From Congzhengia sp045635085 (GTDB lineage Bacteria; Bacillota; Clostridia; UBA1381; UBA9506), in NCBI GenBank assembly GCA_045635085.1, contig JAZRBM010000013.1:124001-188000 (forward strand): a stretch of DNA of 64,000 nt, read 5' to 3'. Both the position numbers and the translations under genes were made by a program. A model generated the notes under the pieces. That model was not told the DNA's origin, did not search any database, and saw only the letters and a list, made by a program, of their open reading frames with translations. The first letter of the stretch is position 1. Each line of letters opens with the position of its first letter. Shown here piece after piece: positions 15,928-25,695 of this stretch.

Positions 15928-17847
15928 ATGGGAAAGGAAAAATTTTATATTACCACTGCGATAGCCTACACATCCAGAAAACCTCATATTGGGAATACTT
16001 TTGAGATTGTTTTTACCGATGCTATTGCGAGATTTAAAAAGCAAATGGGCTATGATGTATTCTTCCTGACAGGAACTGATGAACATGGTCAAAAAATTCA
16101 AGAAGAAGCAGAAAAAGCCGGAATAACTCCTAAACAGTATGTTGATAATGTAGCAGGCGAAATCAAAAAGATTTGGGATTTGATGGGTGCTGACTATGAT
16201 AAATTTATAAGAACAACAGACGACTACCACGAAAAAAGCGTACAGCATATTTTCAAAAAACTCTATGAACAGGGCGACATTTATAAAAGCGAGTACGAAG
16301 GCTGGTACTGTGTGCCATGTGAATCATTTTTTACAGAAAATCAGCTGGTAGACGGTTGCTGTCCTGATTGTGGAAGACCGGTGAAGAAGACAAAGGAAGA
16401 AGCCTACTTCTTTAAAATGAGCAAATATCAGGATGCTTTAATGAAACATATTGAAGAAAATCCTGATTTCATACAGCCTGAGAGCCGTAAAAAAGAAATG
16501 ATTAACAACTTCTTAAAACCGGGGCTTCAGGATTTATGTGTTTCAAGAACATCTTTTACATGGGGTGTGCCCGTAGAATTTGACCCGGGACATGTAATTT
16601 ATGTGTGGGTTGATGCACTTTCTAACTACATTAACGCGCTGGGTTATGACCCGGAAAAAGAATCATCAGAGCTTATGAAAAAATACTGGCCTGCTGATGT
16701 TCACATTATTGGTAAGGATATTTTGCGTTTTCATACAATATATTGGCCGATATTTTTGATGGCACTTGATTTGCCATTGCCCAAGCAAGTGTTTGGACAT
16801 CCCTGGCTTTTGTCCGGTAATGACAAGATGAGTAAGTCAAAGGGCAACGTAATGTATGCAGACGACTTAGCTGACCTTTTTGGAGTAGATGCAATAAGAT
16901 ACTACTTACTAAAAGAAATGCCTTATGCTCAGGATGGTACGATTACTTATGAAAATATAATTTCGCGATATAATGCAGATTTGGCAAATACTTTAGGTAA
17001 CCTTGTTAACCGTACAGTTTCTATGGTTAATAAGTATTTTGACGGAATAATCCAGCCTGTTTGCCATGGTGATTATGACGATGAACTAAAGGCTCAGGCG
17101 CTATCGTGCGTTAAGATTGTAATAGATAAGATGAATGAGTTTAAGACATCTGATAGCTTAGAAGAAATTATGAATCTTGCTCGTCGTTCCAATAAATATA
17201 TTGATGAAACTATGCCATGGGTTTTAGCTAAAGATGAAGCACAAAAGGCAAGACTCGGCGGAGTTTTATATAATTTGTTAGAATCAATAAGATTTATTGC
17301 TGTTTTACTCGGGCCTTTTATGCCTGAAACTGCAAAGAGTATATTTGCACAGATTAACACAAGCGAAATATCTTTTGATTCACTTGATGAATTTGGCAAG
17401 ATAAAAGCAGGTGATAATGTAGCTACAGCAACACCTTTGTTTATTCGTTTAGATGAGGCTAAAAAGCTCGAAGAGATTGAAAAGAGCCTGGAAAAACCTG
17501 TAGCTCAAGAAAAAGAGCCTGAAAACTTAATTTCCATTGATGATTTTGCAAAAGTTGAAATAAAAGTTGGTAAGGTTTTAGAGTCAAAGTTTGTAGAGGG
17601 AGCAGACAAACTTTTGGTTTCGAAAATAAAAGTGGGCGATGAGATAAGGCAAATTGTTTCAGGTATCGCGAAATTCTATCCACCTGAAGAGTTTGTAGGA
17701 AAAAATGTTGCGGTTGTAACAAACTTAAAACCCGTTAAGCTCCGCGGTGTATTATCTGAGGGTATGATTTTAGCTGCAAGTGATAAGAAAAACTTATCCT
17801 TGTTAACTTTGGATAAAGAAATCGCAGACGGAACAAATATTGGTTAA
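15928..17847 (+). CDS. metG: Methionyl-tRNA synthetase
   Basis: A class I synthetase of 639 residues that charges tRNA-Met. The HIGH-type motif appears as KPHIGN (residues about 18-23), a zinc knuckle as CVPCESFFTENQLVDGCCPDCG, and the KMSKS loop as DKMSKSKGN. A C-terminal tRNA-binding domain (about 535-639; VEIKVGKVLESKFVEGADKL) is fused, as in Bacillus-type dimeric MetRS. ATG 15928 follows GGAGGAG. A TATAAT is present at 15893-15898, but no good -35 could be assigned. Confidence 0.97.
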   Translation: MGKEKFYITTAIAYTSRKPHIGNTFEIVFTDAIARFKKQMGYDVFFLTGTDEHGQKIQEEAEKAGITPKQYVDNVAGEIKKIWDLMGADYDKFIRTTDDYHEKSVQHIFKKLYEQGDIYKSEYEGWYCVPCESFFTENQLVDGCCPDCGRPVKKTKEEAYFFKMSKYQDALMKHIEENPDFIQPESRKKEMINNFLKPGLQDLCVSRTSFTWGVPVEFDPGHVIYVWVDALSNYINALGYDPEKESSELMKKYWPADVHIIGKDILRFHTIYWPIFLMALDLPLPKQVFGHPWLLSGNDKMSKSKGNVMYADDLADLFGVDAIRYYLLKEMPYAQDGTITYENIISRYNADLANTLGNLVNRTVSMVNKYFDGIIQPVCHGDYDDELKAQALSCVKIVIDKMNEFKTSDSLEEIMNLARRSNKYIDETMPWVLAKDEAQKARLGGVLYNLLESIRFIAVLLGPFMPETAKSIFAQINTSEISFDSLDEFGKIKAGDNVATATPLFIRLDEAKKLEEIEKSLEKPVAQEKEPENLISIDDFAKVEIKVGKVLESKFVEGADKLLVSKIKVGDEIRQIVSGIAKFYPPEEFVGKNVAVVTNLKPVKLRGVLSEGMILAASDKKNLSLLTLDKEIADGTNIG

Positions 17848-17884
17848 TTTAAAATTTTATATATAAATAGGAGGCGTATACAAC

Positions 17885-18889
17885 GTGAGTAAATTCTTGG
17901 ACAGAATTAAAGAACGTGCAAAAATGGACAAAAAAACAATCGTATTGGCAGAGGGCGAGGATATCCGTACTATAAAGGCTGCTGATATGATATTAAAAGA
18001 AGGGATTGCAAACCTTATTATTTTAGGTAATAAGGCTAAAGTTGCAGAACTGGCTATGGGACTTGATATTTCCGAAGCTACAATCTTAGATCCCGAAACA
18101 GATGAAAAACGCGAAAAATTTGCAAATGAATTTTATGAAATGAGAAAAGCTAAAGGTATGACACCTGAAAAAGCATACGAAACAATGGCAAATCCGTTGT
18201 ATTTCGGTGTTATGATGGTAAAGCTTGGCTATGCTGACGGACAGGTTGCAGGTGCTGTATATTCTACATCTGATGTACTTCGTCCTTGCTTACAGATATT
18301 AAAAACAGCACCGGGAACAAAGCTTGTAAGTGCTTTCTTTGTAATGGTTGTTCCGGATTGCGAATATGGTCACAACGGCACATTTATTTATGCAGATAGT
18401 GGACTTAACGAAAATCCTGATGCAGATGCAGTTTCAGAAATTGCTATTTCTTCAGCAGCATCTTTTAAACAGTTAATAGAAGCTGACCCTGTTATTGCAA
18501 TGCTTTCATATTCATCTTATGGCAGTGCTAAGAGCGAGTTAGTTGACAAAATGCAATTGGCAACAAAGCTTGCCAAGGAAAAACGTCCTGACTTAATGCT
18601 TGACGGAGAACTTCAGGTAGATGCAGCAATAGTTCCTGAAATCGGCGCATCAAAAGCTCCTGGTTCACCAGTTGCAGGTAAGGCAAATGTATTAGTTTTC
18701 CCTGATTTAAACGTTGGTAATATTGCATACAAGCTCACACAGCGTTTGGCAAAAGCAGAGGCGTATGGTCCTATAACACAGGGTATTGCAAAACCTTGTA
18801 ATGATTTATCGCGTGGTTGCTCAGCAGAAGATATTGTTGGTGTTTGTGCTATTACTTGTGTTCAGGCACAGGCTCAGGATAACAAATAA
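17885..18889 (+). CDS. pta: Phosphate acetyltransferase
   Basis: Interconverts acetyl-CoA and acetyl phosphate. The 334-residue single-domain form carries the PTA_PTB signatures: VLAEGEDIRTIKAADMI near the N-terminus, YADGQVAGAVYSTSDVLRP, and the C-terminal NVLVFPDLNVGNIAYKLTQRLAKAEAYGPITQG with CSAEDIVG. The start is GTG 17885 behind AGGAGG. Together with ackA, 18 nt downstream, it makes the ATP-yielding acetate pathway. The window also encodes a second, unrelated phosphotransacylase (PduL) in a microcompartment locus. Confidence 0.97.
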   Translation: MSKFLDRIKERAKMDKKTIVLAEGEDIRTIKAADMILKEGIANLIILGNKAKVAELAMGLDISEATILDPETDEKREKFANEFYEMRKAKGMTPEKAYETMANPLYFGVMMVKLGYADGQVAGAVYSTSDVLRPCLQILKTAPGTKLVSAFFVMVVPDCEYGHNGTFIYADSGLNENPDADAVSEIAISSAASFKQLIEADPVIAMLSYSSYGSAKSELVDKMQLATKLAKEKRPDLMLDGELQVDAAIVPEIGASKAPGSPVAGKANVLVFPDLNVGNIAYKLTQRLAKAEAYGPITQGIAKPCNDLSRGCSAEDIVGVCAITCVQAQAQDNK

Positions 18890-18907
18890 GAAAGAGGTAT
18901 TACATAA

Positions 18908-20107
18908 ATGAAAGTTTTAGTTATTAACGCAGGTAGTTCTTCATTAAAATATCAGCTTATTGATATGGATACAGAAAATGTAATGGCAAAAGGTTTGTGC
19001 GAAAGAATCGGTATTGACGGCTCAAAACTTACCCATACACCAAACGGCGGAGACAAGGTAGTTATAGAAAATCAGATGCCTAATCATGGTGTTGCAATCA
19101 ATATGGTTTTAGCGGCTCTGACTGATAAGGAACATGGAGTAATTGCTGATATGAACGAAATTTCAGCAGTTGGCCATAGAGTAGTGCACGGTGGAGAATT
19201 CTTTAGCGGAAGCGTACTTATTACAGACGAATTAAAGAAAGTAGTTGAAGAATGTAACTCTTTAGCACCGCTTCATAATCCTGCAAACCTGACAGGTATT
19301 GCAGCTTGTGAAGAAGCAATGCCTGGTATTCCAAACGTTGGTGTATTTGATACGGCTTTTCATCAGACAATGCCGAAAAAAGCTTATATGTATGGTATTC
19401 CTTATGAGTATTATGAAAAGTACAAAGTAAGAAAATATGGTTTTCACGGCACATCGCACAACTATGTATCTCACAGAGTTGCTGAAATGATGGGAAAACC
19501 GATAGAAGAATTAAAAATTATTACTTGTCATTTGGGTAACGGTTCTTCAATCGCTGCTGTAGATGGCGGTAAAGTAGTGGATACATCAATGGGATTTACA
19601 CCGCTTGATGGTCTTGTTATGGGAACTCGTTCAGGTTCTATTGACCCTGCGATAATTCCATTCCTCGCTAAAAACGAAGGTCTTTCAGTTGAAGAAATCG
19701 ACAGCATCTTAAATAAAAAATCAGGCGTGCTTGGTGTTTCAGGCGTATCATCTGACTTCAGAGATTTAGATGAAGCGGCAGCTGCAGGTAACGAAAGAGC
19801 GGCGCTTGCACTTGAAATGTTTGCAAGCAGCGTAAAAGGATATATCGGAAGATATGCTTCAATTATGGGTGGTGTAGACGTTATCACATTCGCAGGTGGC
19901 GTTGGAGAAAACAGCACAGATATGAGAGCAAATATTTTATCAGGTCACGAATTTATGGGCGTTGAGATTGACCTGGATAAAAACAAAGTTCGCGGCAACG
20001 AGGCGGAGATTTCAACAGCAAATTCAAAGGTTAAAGTATTCGTTGTTCCTACAAATGAAGAACTTACAATCGCAAGAGATACAAAGAGAATCATAGAAGG
20101 AAAATAA
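18908..20107 (+). CDS. ackA: Acetate kinase
   Basis: Produces acetate and ATP from acetyl phosphate. The N-terminal signature VINAGSSSLKYQL, the VGHRVVHGGEFF segment, GFHGTSHNYVS, and the C-terminal FAGGVGENS motif of the ASKHA fold are present; 399 residues is the standard length. AAAGAGGT precedes ATG 18908. It is the second gene of the pta-ackA unit and ends at a strong terminator. Confidence 0.98.
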   Translation: MKVLVINAGSSSLKYQLIDMDTENVMAKGLCERIGIDGSKLTHTPNGGDKVVIENQMPNHGVAINMVLAALTDKEHGVIADMNEISAVGHRVVHGGEFFSGSVLITDELKKVVEECNSLAPLHNPANLTGIAACEEAMPGIPNVGVFDTAFHQTMPKKAYMYGIPYEYYEKYKVRKYGFHGTSHNYVSHRVAEMMGKPIEELKIITCHLGNGSSIAAVDGGKVVDTSMGFTPLDGLVMGTRSGSIDPAIIPFLAKNEGLSVEEIDSILNKKSGVLGVSGVSSDFRDLDEAAAAGNERAALALEMFASSVKGYIGRYASIMGGVDVITFAGGVGENSTDMRANILSGHEFMGVEIDLDKNKVRGNEAEISTANSKVKVFVVPTNEELTIARDTKRIIEGK

Positions 20108-20113
20108 TATTAC

Positions 20114-20144
20114 ATAAGACGCCAAAATTATTTTGGCGTCTTAT
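20114..20144 (+). terminator. Terminator after ackA
   Basis: A 14-bp stem (ATAAGACGCCAAAA with TTTTGGCGTCTTAT) around a TTA loop is followed by TTTTC. It ends 15 nt before the next start, so some read-through may feed the amidohydrolase gene. Confidence 0.8.
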
Positions 20145-20158
20145 TTTCAGGTGATTAT

Positions 20159-20941
20159 ATGGCAAAGAAAATAGTAGATTTTCATGCACATGCTTTTGAC
20201 GAAAAAATAGCAATAAAGGCAACCGAAAATCTACATAAGTATTATAAAATGGAGCCTGTTGCAGACGGAAGGCTCATACATTTATTTGAAAGCGCAAAGG
20301 AAAATAATATAGATAAGCTTGTGTTATGTGCAACAGCTACAAAGCCCACGCAAGTCCAGTTGATAAACAATTATATTTCAGGTCTTATAAATGAGAATAT
20401 AATAGGCTTCGGGACACTGCATCCTGATTATGAAAATATAGACGAAGAAATTAATCGTATGATTGAGCTTGGATTGTCCGGTATAAAACTTCATCCTATT
20501 TTTCAAAACTATAATATTGACGAAGAAAAAGCTATGAAAATGTTTGAAAAAATTGGTTCGAAGTTACCTATTCTGATTCATTTGGGAGACAGAAATATTG
20601 ATAACACATCACCAAGGCGTCTTGCAAAGGTTATGGAGAGATATCCTGATATCACATTTATAGGCGCTCATTTGGGAGGTTATAGCGAGTGGGAAGAAGC
20701 AAAGAAATATCTTATCGGTAAAAATTTATACATAGATACCTCAAGCTCATTAATGTTTTTAAAACCCGAAGAGGCAAAAGAAATTATAAGACTTCACGGT
20801 GTAGATAAAGTACTCTTTGGCACTGATTATCCCCTTTCTAATCATAAGATAGAGATAAATTATTTAAAAAAACTCAAACTGAAAAAAGAAGAGTATGAAA
20901 AAATATATTGGAAAAATGCGTATAAGTTACTTTCGTTATAA
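20159..20941 (+). CDS. Metal-dependent amidohydrolase family protein (Amidohydrolase 2 type)
   Basis: A 260-residue TIM-barrel hydrolase. Metal-site motifs are DFHAHAF (residues 6-12), GIKLHPIF near 106, ILIHLGD near 140, FIGAHLGG near 164 and VLFGTDYPL near 220, matching the Amidohydrolase_2 (aminocarboxymuconate-semialdehyde decarboxylase-like) family rather than TatD. The substrate is not predictable; such stand-alone copies are usually annotated as uncharacterised hydrolases. CAGGTGA precedes the ATG. It lies between the ackA terminator and a convergent terminator. Confidence 0.85.
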   Translation: MAKKIVDFHAHAFDEKIAIKATENLHKYYKMEPVADGRLIHLFESAKENNIDKLVLCATATKPTQVQLINNYISGLINENIIGFGTLHPDYENIDEEINRMIELGLSGIKLHPIFQNYNIDEEKAMKMFEKIGSKLPILIHLGDRNIDNTSPRRLAKVMERYPDITFIGAHLGGYSEWEEAKKYLIGKNLYIDTSSSLMFLKPEEAKEIIRLHGVDKVLFGTDYPLSNHKIEINYLKKLKLKKEEYEKIYWKNAYKLLSL

Positions 20942-20946
20942 AAAAT

Positions 20947-20980
20947 AAAAGCAGAAATGACTGATTTCATTTCTGCTTTT
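20947..20980. terminator. Bidirectional terminator, amidohydrolase and S24-like repressor
   Basis: The stem AAAAGCAGAAATGA (20947-20960) pairs with TCATTTCTGCTTTT (20967-20980). A and T runs on both sides make it usable from either strand. Confidence 0.85.
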
Positions 20981-21640
20981 TTATTTGTTATTCGGAAAGA
21001 ATGTAGCGGCAACAACCTTGCCAAGAATTACTGCATCGCAACCATTTTTTGTTATTTTAAAAGTTTCTGTTCCGTTATCTGATATAAGCTCGATTTTTTT
21101 ATCTATGGAATTAACATAACGGATAAATATCTGCTTTTTTGATTTTATCAACACAGCAGCAATATCGTGTTTTAAAACCTCACTTGCAGCGCTGAATATA
21201 ATAAGACTTTTTGATGTTATTCCGTAGCTTTTCATTGAGTCATCATAAGCTTTTACAGCATAACATTCTAAATCTTCTTCAACAGGAATTGGAGAAGTGA
21301 TAATTCCAATGTAATTTTCGCTTCTGTAGATGATGTTGTCAGTAATCAACTGTTTATGAAAAAGTGGCACTTCATAAATCAGCTTACCATCTTCGTTTAC
21401 AGAAATTTCTATTTCATCGACTTTTCTATTTATAAGACTTTCAAACTTTACATCAAAATAAGACGCAATCTTTGCTACAGTTTCTAATTTTGGCATGTAA
21501 CCACCTTTAAGATAATTGCTGATGGCAGATTTGGAAAGTCCCAAATAATGCGCTAAATCCACGTTTTTGATATTATTTTTTTTGATTAAATACTTTAAGT
21601 TTTCTGAAAAAAACTCAAAATTTTGTTCGTATTTGGACAT
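20981..21640 (-). CDS. XRE-type repressor with S24/LexA-like C-terminal domain
   Basis: A 219-residue regulator. Residues 12-66 form a Cro/CI helix-turn-helix (LAHYLGLSKSAISNYLKGGYMP). The C-terminal half resembles the S24 peptidase fold of LexA and phage repressors, with the Ser-containing AVKAYDDSMKSYGI. The partner Lys position appears to be Arg (QIFIRYV instead of TVKR), and no Ala-Gly or Cys-Gly cleavage site is obvious, so self-cleavage is doubtful. It lies 15 nt downstream of a DD-carboxypeptidase gene on the same strand, so it may be cotranscribed. Targets are unknown. Confidence 0.85.
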   Translation of the reverse strand: MSKYEQNFEFFSENLKYLIKKNNIKNVDLAHYLGLSKSAISNYLKGGYMPKLETVAKIASYFDVKFESLINRKVDEIEISVNEDGKLIYEVPLFHKQLITDNIIYRSENYIGIITSPIPVEEDLECYAVKAYDDSMKSYGITSKSLIIFSAASEVLKHDIAAVLIKSKKQIFIRYVNSIDKKIELISDNGTETFKITKNGCDAVILGKVVAATFFPNNK

Positions 21641-21655
21641 TAAAATAATTCCTTT

Positions 21656-23023
21656 TTAAAAATGTTTATATTTGTTTTTTCTTGCGTGTTTATATCTTGA
21701 TACAAAAATCATTACTACAATAATTCCGAGAAATGTCAAAAACCAACCGCTTAATAAAATTGATATTAGCTGCTTAAAATAGTTTCTTGATACGGAGCGA
21801 CTTGCATATAAAGGGGACTCTGCAACCAATTCATCGTCATAGAAAAACTTAACAGTTCCAAGCGCTTCGTTTTCTTTTATTGGCGCTTTAATATTTTCAT
21901 TAATTACAATTTCGCTTCTTAAGAGTTCTTCTGAATAATTATCCCTCGGAAGAGTTGTTTTTACGTCTTTATTTGTTTTAAGTACAAGGTGTTCTTTTCC
22001 CCATGCCCACCTAACATTACAGGTAGATGCTAATTCATCCCCCTTGATAACTGTTCTTGTTTTATAGGTTGAGTAGGCGTATATGAACATATTTTTTGTG
22101 TCAATAAACGCACGGTTATAGCTTTTAGAATTAAACACAACAGAAATTAAATCCATGTCATTTCTTACGGCGCTGCCAACAAAGCAGTATCCTGCATTAC
22201 TGGTATGTCCCGTCTTAATGCCTGTTGCAAAACGGTACTGAAGAGAAATATCGCTATATGGATTTATTAGGGCGTTTCTTGTGCTAAAAACTCGTTCTGT
22301 GTGATATTTGTTTGTTTTTGGGATTGTAAGTTTCTTCATTTTAGCCATCTCTGCAAAGATCTCGTTTTCCATTGCTTTACAAGCAAGAATGGCCATGTCA
22401 CGGGCTGTGGTGTAGTGGTTGTCAGAATGATAACCGTGAGGATTTTCAAAATGAGTATTTTTCATACCAAGCTCTTCGGCTGTTGAATTCATAAGATTCA
22501 CAAACTCTTCGATAGAACCTGATACTTCTTCTGCCAAAACATTTGCAGCATCGTTTGCTGAATGTATAACCAAAGAATCAATAAGCTGCCTTACTGTAAG
22601 TATTTCTCCTTGTGAAATACCCATGTTAGAGCCGTCACGGTCTATATCAACAGCTTTGGCACTGGCAATGCATTCTTTGTTTAAATCAAGGTGTGTGAGC
22701 GCTAAATACGCTGTCATTATCTTTGTAGTTGAAGCGGGATACATACGAGTATCGGCATTTTTTTCATATATAGTAATGCCTGTACTTGGGTTTATCAAAA
22801 TAGCAGCCTTTGCCGAAACGTCAGGGCCACTGGCAACTGCGGGTACATCTTCTGACTCTTTTTTGTCTTCTTTTTTGTTCTCGGGTTCTTCTTTTTTTAC
22901 TTCTGCAGCTTCGGTTTTTTGTGCATTTGGGTCTTTTATTCTGTTGCTTGTTGCAGAAATTGTAGAATATGTAAATGAAAGTGTAAATGCAATAACAAGA
23001 AAAAATGAAACTAACTTTTTCAT
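21656..23023 (-). CDS. D-alanyl-D-alanine carboxypeptidase (DacF/PBP5-like)
   Basis: A low-molecular-weight penicillin-binding protein trimming peptidoglycan stem peptides outside the membrane. A signal peptide (residues 1-25) is followed by a charged Lys/Glu-rich linker (30-60). The active-site triad motifs are S98-T-T-K101, S155-A-N157 and K270-T-G272. A PBP5 C-terminal beta domain follows, with a C-terminal transmembrane anchor near 425-445 and a basic tail. Sporulation-type DacF is one option given that the organism carries gpr, but general wall maintenance is equally possible. Confidence 0.93.
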   Translation of the reverse strand: MKKLVSFFLVIAFTLSFTYSTISATSNRIKDPNAQKTEAAEVKKEEPENKKEDKKESEDVPAVASGPDVSAKAAILINPSTGITIYEKNADTRMYPASTTKIMTAYLALTHLDLNKECIASAKAVDIDRDGSNMGISQGEILTVRQLIDSLVIHSANDAANVLAEEVSGSIEEFVNLMNSTAEELGMKNTHFENPHGYHSDNHYTTARDMAILACKAMENEIFAEMAKMKKLTIPKTNKYHTERVFSTRNALINPYSDISLQYRFATGIKTGHTSNAGYCFVGSAVRNDMDLISVVFNSKSYNRAFIDTKNMFIYAYSTYKTRTVIKGDELASTCNVRWAWGKEHLVLKTNKDVKTTLPRDNYSEELLRSEIVINENIKAPIKENEALGTVKFFYDDELVAESPLYASRSVSRNYFKQLISILLSGWFLTFLGIIVVMIFVSRYKHARKNKYKHF

Positions 23024-23119
23024 ACAGAACTCCTAATAATAAATATCACATATATTATATTACAAAATTCTGTAATGTTCAACAAAAAAATATTTTTTTT
23101 TGAATTTTATTTATTATAA

Positions 23120-23148
23120 TTGACATATTGGCAAAAATAACTTATAAT
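23120..23148 (+). promoter_or_regulatory. Predicted sigma-A promoter of walR-walK
   Basis: A perfect TTGACA (23120-23125) and perfect TATAAT (23143-23148) are separated by 17 nt. The leader to the ATG at 23229 is about 70 nt. The 23024-23228 gap holds nothing else that I recognise. Confidence 0.8.
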
Positions 23149-23228
23149 ATAAATTGTGGATTTTGATATTTTCTGACAATTAAATCCATAGTGTTAATCT
23201 AAAATAAACACTAGAAAGGGTATTAAAT

Positions 23229-23918
23229 ATGGATAGAAAAATCTTAGTTGTCGACGATGAAAAGCCGATAGTTGATATTTTAAAATTCAATCTTGAAAAA
23301 GAGGGCTTTGAAGTGCTTACTGCCGATAATGGTGTTAGCGCGTTAGAATGTGCATTAACTCAAAATCCTGACCTGATTCTTTTGGATATTATGCTTCCTA
23401 AGATGGATGGTTTTGATGTATGCAGAAAGGTTCGCGAAAAGCTAAATGTACCTATTATCATGATCACTGCCCGTGATGAAGAGGTAGACAAAGTATTAGG
23501 ATTAGAGCTTGGTGCTGATGACTATATCACTAAACCTTTTTCTGTTCGTGAACTTATCGCAAGAGTTAAAGCAAATATGCGCAGAATTGCAAGTGATGTT
23601 ACAACTGATACGGATGATAAGATTGGCGTTGGCGATAATTTCATTATAAATGCTACCCGTTATGAGGCTATTAAAAATAACGAGGTTTTAGATTTAACTC
23701 TGCGTGAGTACGAACTTTTAAAATTCTTAGTAACCCAGCCAAATCGTATTTTCACGAGAGAAGCACTGCTTTCAAGTGTCTGGGGATATGAATTTTATGG
23801 CGATGTCAGAACGGTTGACGTAACTGTAAGACGTCTTCGTGAAAAGATTGAGGATGATTCAAGTAATCCAAAATACATTTTGACAAAACGTGGCGTAGGA
23901 TATTATTTTAAAAAATAA
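23229..23918 (+). CDS. walR: OmpR-family response regulator, WalR (YycF)-like
   Basis: A 229-residue regulator: receiver domain with phospho-acceptor Asp53 (LLDIMLPKMDG) and conserved Lys102 (ITKPFS), then a winged-helix DNA-binding domain (about 130-229; LTLREYELLKFL, VRTVDVTVRRLREKIE). The extended, well-conserved receiver and a PAS-containing kinase partner suggest the WalR cell-wall regulator rather than PhoP; this is inferred by similarity, since the yycHI genes are absent. The partner kinase follows after 19 nt. Confidence 0.88.
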   Translation: MDRKILVVDDEKPIVDILKFNLEKEGFEVLTADNGVSALECALTQNPDLILLDIMLPKMDGFDVCRKVREKLNVPIIMITARDEEVDKVLGLELGADDYITKPFSVRELIARVKANMRRIASDVTTDTDDKIGVGDNFIINATRYEAIKNNEVLDLTLREYELLKFLVTQPNRIFTREALLSSVWGYEFYGDVRTVDVTVRRLREKIEDDSSNPKYILTKRGVGYYFKK

Positions 23919-23937
23919 CTAAAAGGAAAATATAGAT

Positions 23938-25677
23938 ATGTTTAAAAGTTTACAATTAAAACTGGTAACCATATTTGTACTTATTGTGCTTGCAATTATG
24001 AGTGTTGCAGGCACATTTTTAGTACTTCAGGTCTATGCTGAGTACCATATTGCTTTTAAAAGTGATATGGAAAAAACCTTTACAGATGAGTATATTGCTG
24101 AGCTTAAAAATGGCAATATAAACCAAAAACTAGCGCAAAAAAAATCTGTGCTCAGGCTCGGTAATAACAGAAAGCTCTATATTATAAATCCTGATGAAAA
24201 AACGGTTATTAACGATCCTGAGGCACAAAATGATATATATATTGATTCTGAAAATTACATAGCAGCACTTTCAGGCAACAAGGGATATAAAATAAATTAT
24301 TTTGAAAAACACATAGATTTTTCTGTGCCTGTTGATGGAGAAAATGAAACTGTAATCATATACATTAAAGATAACAAATCAGACCTATACCTTAAGCTAA
24401 ATAAAATCATATTGGTGCTACTTCAAACAATCGGAGGATGCGTTTTAATTTTTGCTATAGCTGCGTATTTTGTAGCTAGGAAAATCTCAGTTCCAATTAA
24501 AGCCTTGACAAATTCTGCCAAACAGATTTCAGAAGGAGACTTTGACACTAAAATAGAAGAGGCGAAAACCAAGGATGAAATTGGCGTACTTATTGAGGCA
24601 GTGCGGGATATGTCGGGAAAGTTCAGAAAAACAATTTCAGATTTTTCGACTGAAAAAAATAAAATAGAAGCTATCATACAAAATATGACAGACGGCGTTA
24701 TTGCTTTTGACACAAAGGGAAAAATCATACACATCAATTCAACGGCACTTAAAATGCTGAATATAGATAAAATAGAAAAATATAAGTTTGACAGACTCTT
24801 TGACGAGCTTGGTGCAAACATAAAAATCGGAGACCTTCTGTATCTTGATGATGACCGCATCTTTGAAAGAGAAATTACAAAGGATGAACTGACTCTTAAG
24901 GTGAGCTTTGCAGTTTTTAATAATGAAAGAAAGAAAAATGATGGTGTACTGGTAATGCTGCATGACGTTACAAAACAACAACAACTCGAAAAATCAAGAC
25001 GTGAGTTTGTTGCAAATGTTTCGCACGAACTAAAAACACCACTTACAACTGTAAAATCTCACGCTGAAACCCTGTTAGATATTATAGGTGATAATAAAAC
25101 AGCAGAAATGTTTGCAAATACCATACTAAATGAAACTGACAGAATGACGCGCTTGGTTAAAGATTTGCTGTTGATATCGAGTCTTGAGGGAAAAATGGTG
25201 CTAAATTCTTCGATGTTTTCTTTAAAGCATATGATTAAAGACGTCGTTTCTACAATGAGGTTAGTAGCAGATGAAAAGGGCCACAGACTAAGCTTTGAAG
25301 CAATTGCTGAGATTCCTGATTTTTATGGGGACAGAGATAAGATAGAGCAGGTTTTATACAACGTAATATCTAATTCTATAAAATATACACCCAATGGTGG
25401 AAAAATAAGTATAAAAGCGGGAAAACTTTATGGGGATTTCTTTGTTGAAGTAAAAGATAATGGAATTGGAATACCTGAAAAAGATTTAGACAGAATTTTT
25501 GAAAGATTTTACAGAGTAGATAAGGCGCGTAGCCGCGAATTGGGCGGCACCGGTCTTGGACTTTCTATATCTAAGAGTATTGTAGATGCTCACGGTGGAA
25601 CAATAAGGGTAGAAAGTAAGGTAGGAGAAGGTACAAAGGTAATAATTTTCCTGCCTGTAACACGTGAAAATAATTAA
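23938..25677 (+). CDS. walK: Sensor histidine kinase, WalK (YycG)-like
   Basis: A 579-residue membrane kinase. Transmembrane segments lie near residues 10-32 and 155-178 and enclose an extracytoplasmic sensor. HAMP (about 178-230), PAS (about 235-340), HisKA with His363 in NVSHELKTPLTT, and HATPase (N-box NVISNSIKYTPNGG, G-boxes DNGIGIPEKD and GGTGLGLSI) follow. This order is that of WalK/PhoR-type kinases. Paired with walR in one unit; obg follows 18 nt later and may be cotranscribed. Confidence 0.88.
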   Translation: MFKSLQLKLVTIFVLIVLAIMSVAGTFLVLQVYAEYHIAFKSDMEKTFTDEYIAELKNGNINQKLAQKKSVLRLGNNRKLYIINPDEKTVINDPEAQNDIYIDSENYIAALSGNKGYKINYFEKHIDFSVPVDGENETVIIYIKDNKSDLYLKLNKIILVLLQTIGGCVLIFAIAAYFVARKISVPIKALTNSAKQISEGDFDTKIEEAKTKDEIGVLIEAVRDMSGKFRKTISDFSTEKNKIEAIIQNMTDGVIAFDTKGKIIHINSTALKMLNIDKIEKYKFDRLFDELGANIKIGDLLYLDDDRIFEREITKDELTLKVSFAVFNNERKKNDGVLVMLHDVTKQQQLEKSRREFVANVSHELKTPLTTVKSHAETLLDIIGDNKTAEMFANTILNETDRMTRLVKDLLLISSLEGKMVLNSSMFSLKHMIKDVVSTMRLVADEKGHRLSFEAIAEIPDFYGDRDKIEQVLYNVISNSIKYTPNGGKISIKAGKLYGDFFVEVKDNGIGIPEKDLDRIFERFYRVDKARSRELGGTGLGLSISKSIVDAHGGTIRVESKVGEGTKVIIFLPVTRENN

Positions 25678-25695
25678 ATTTGTTTGGAGGAGCAT

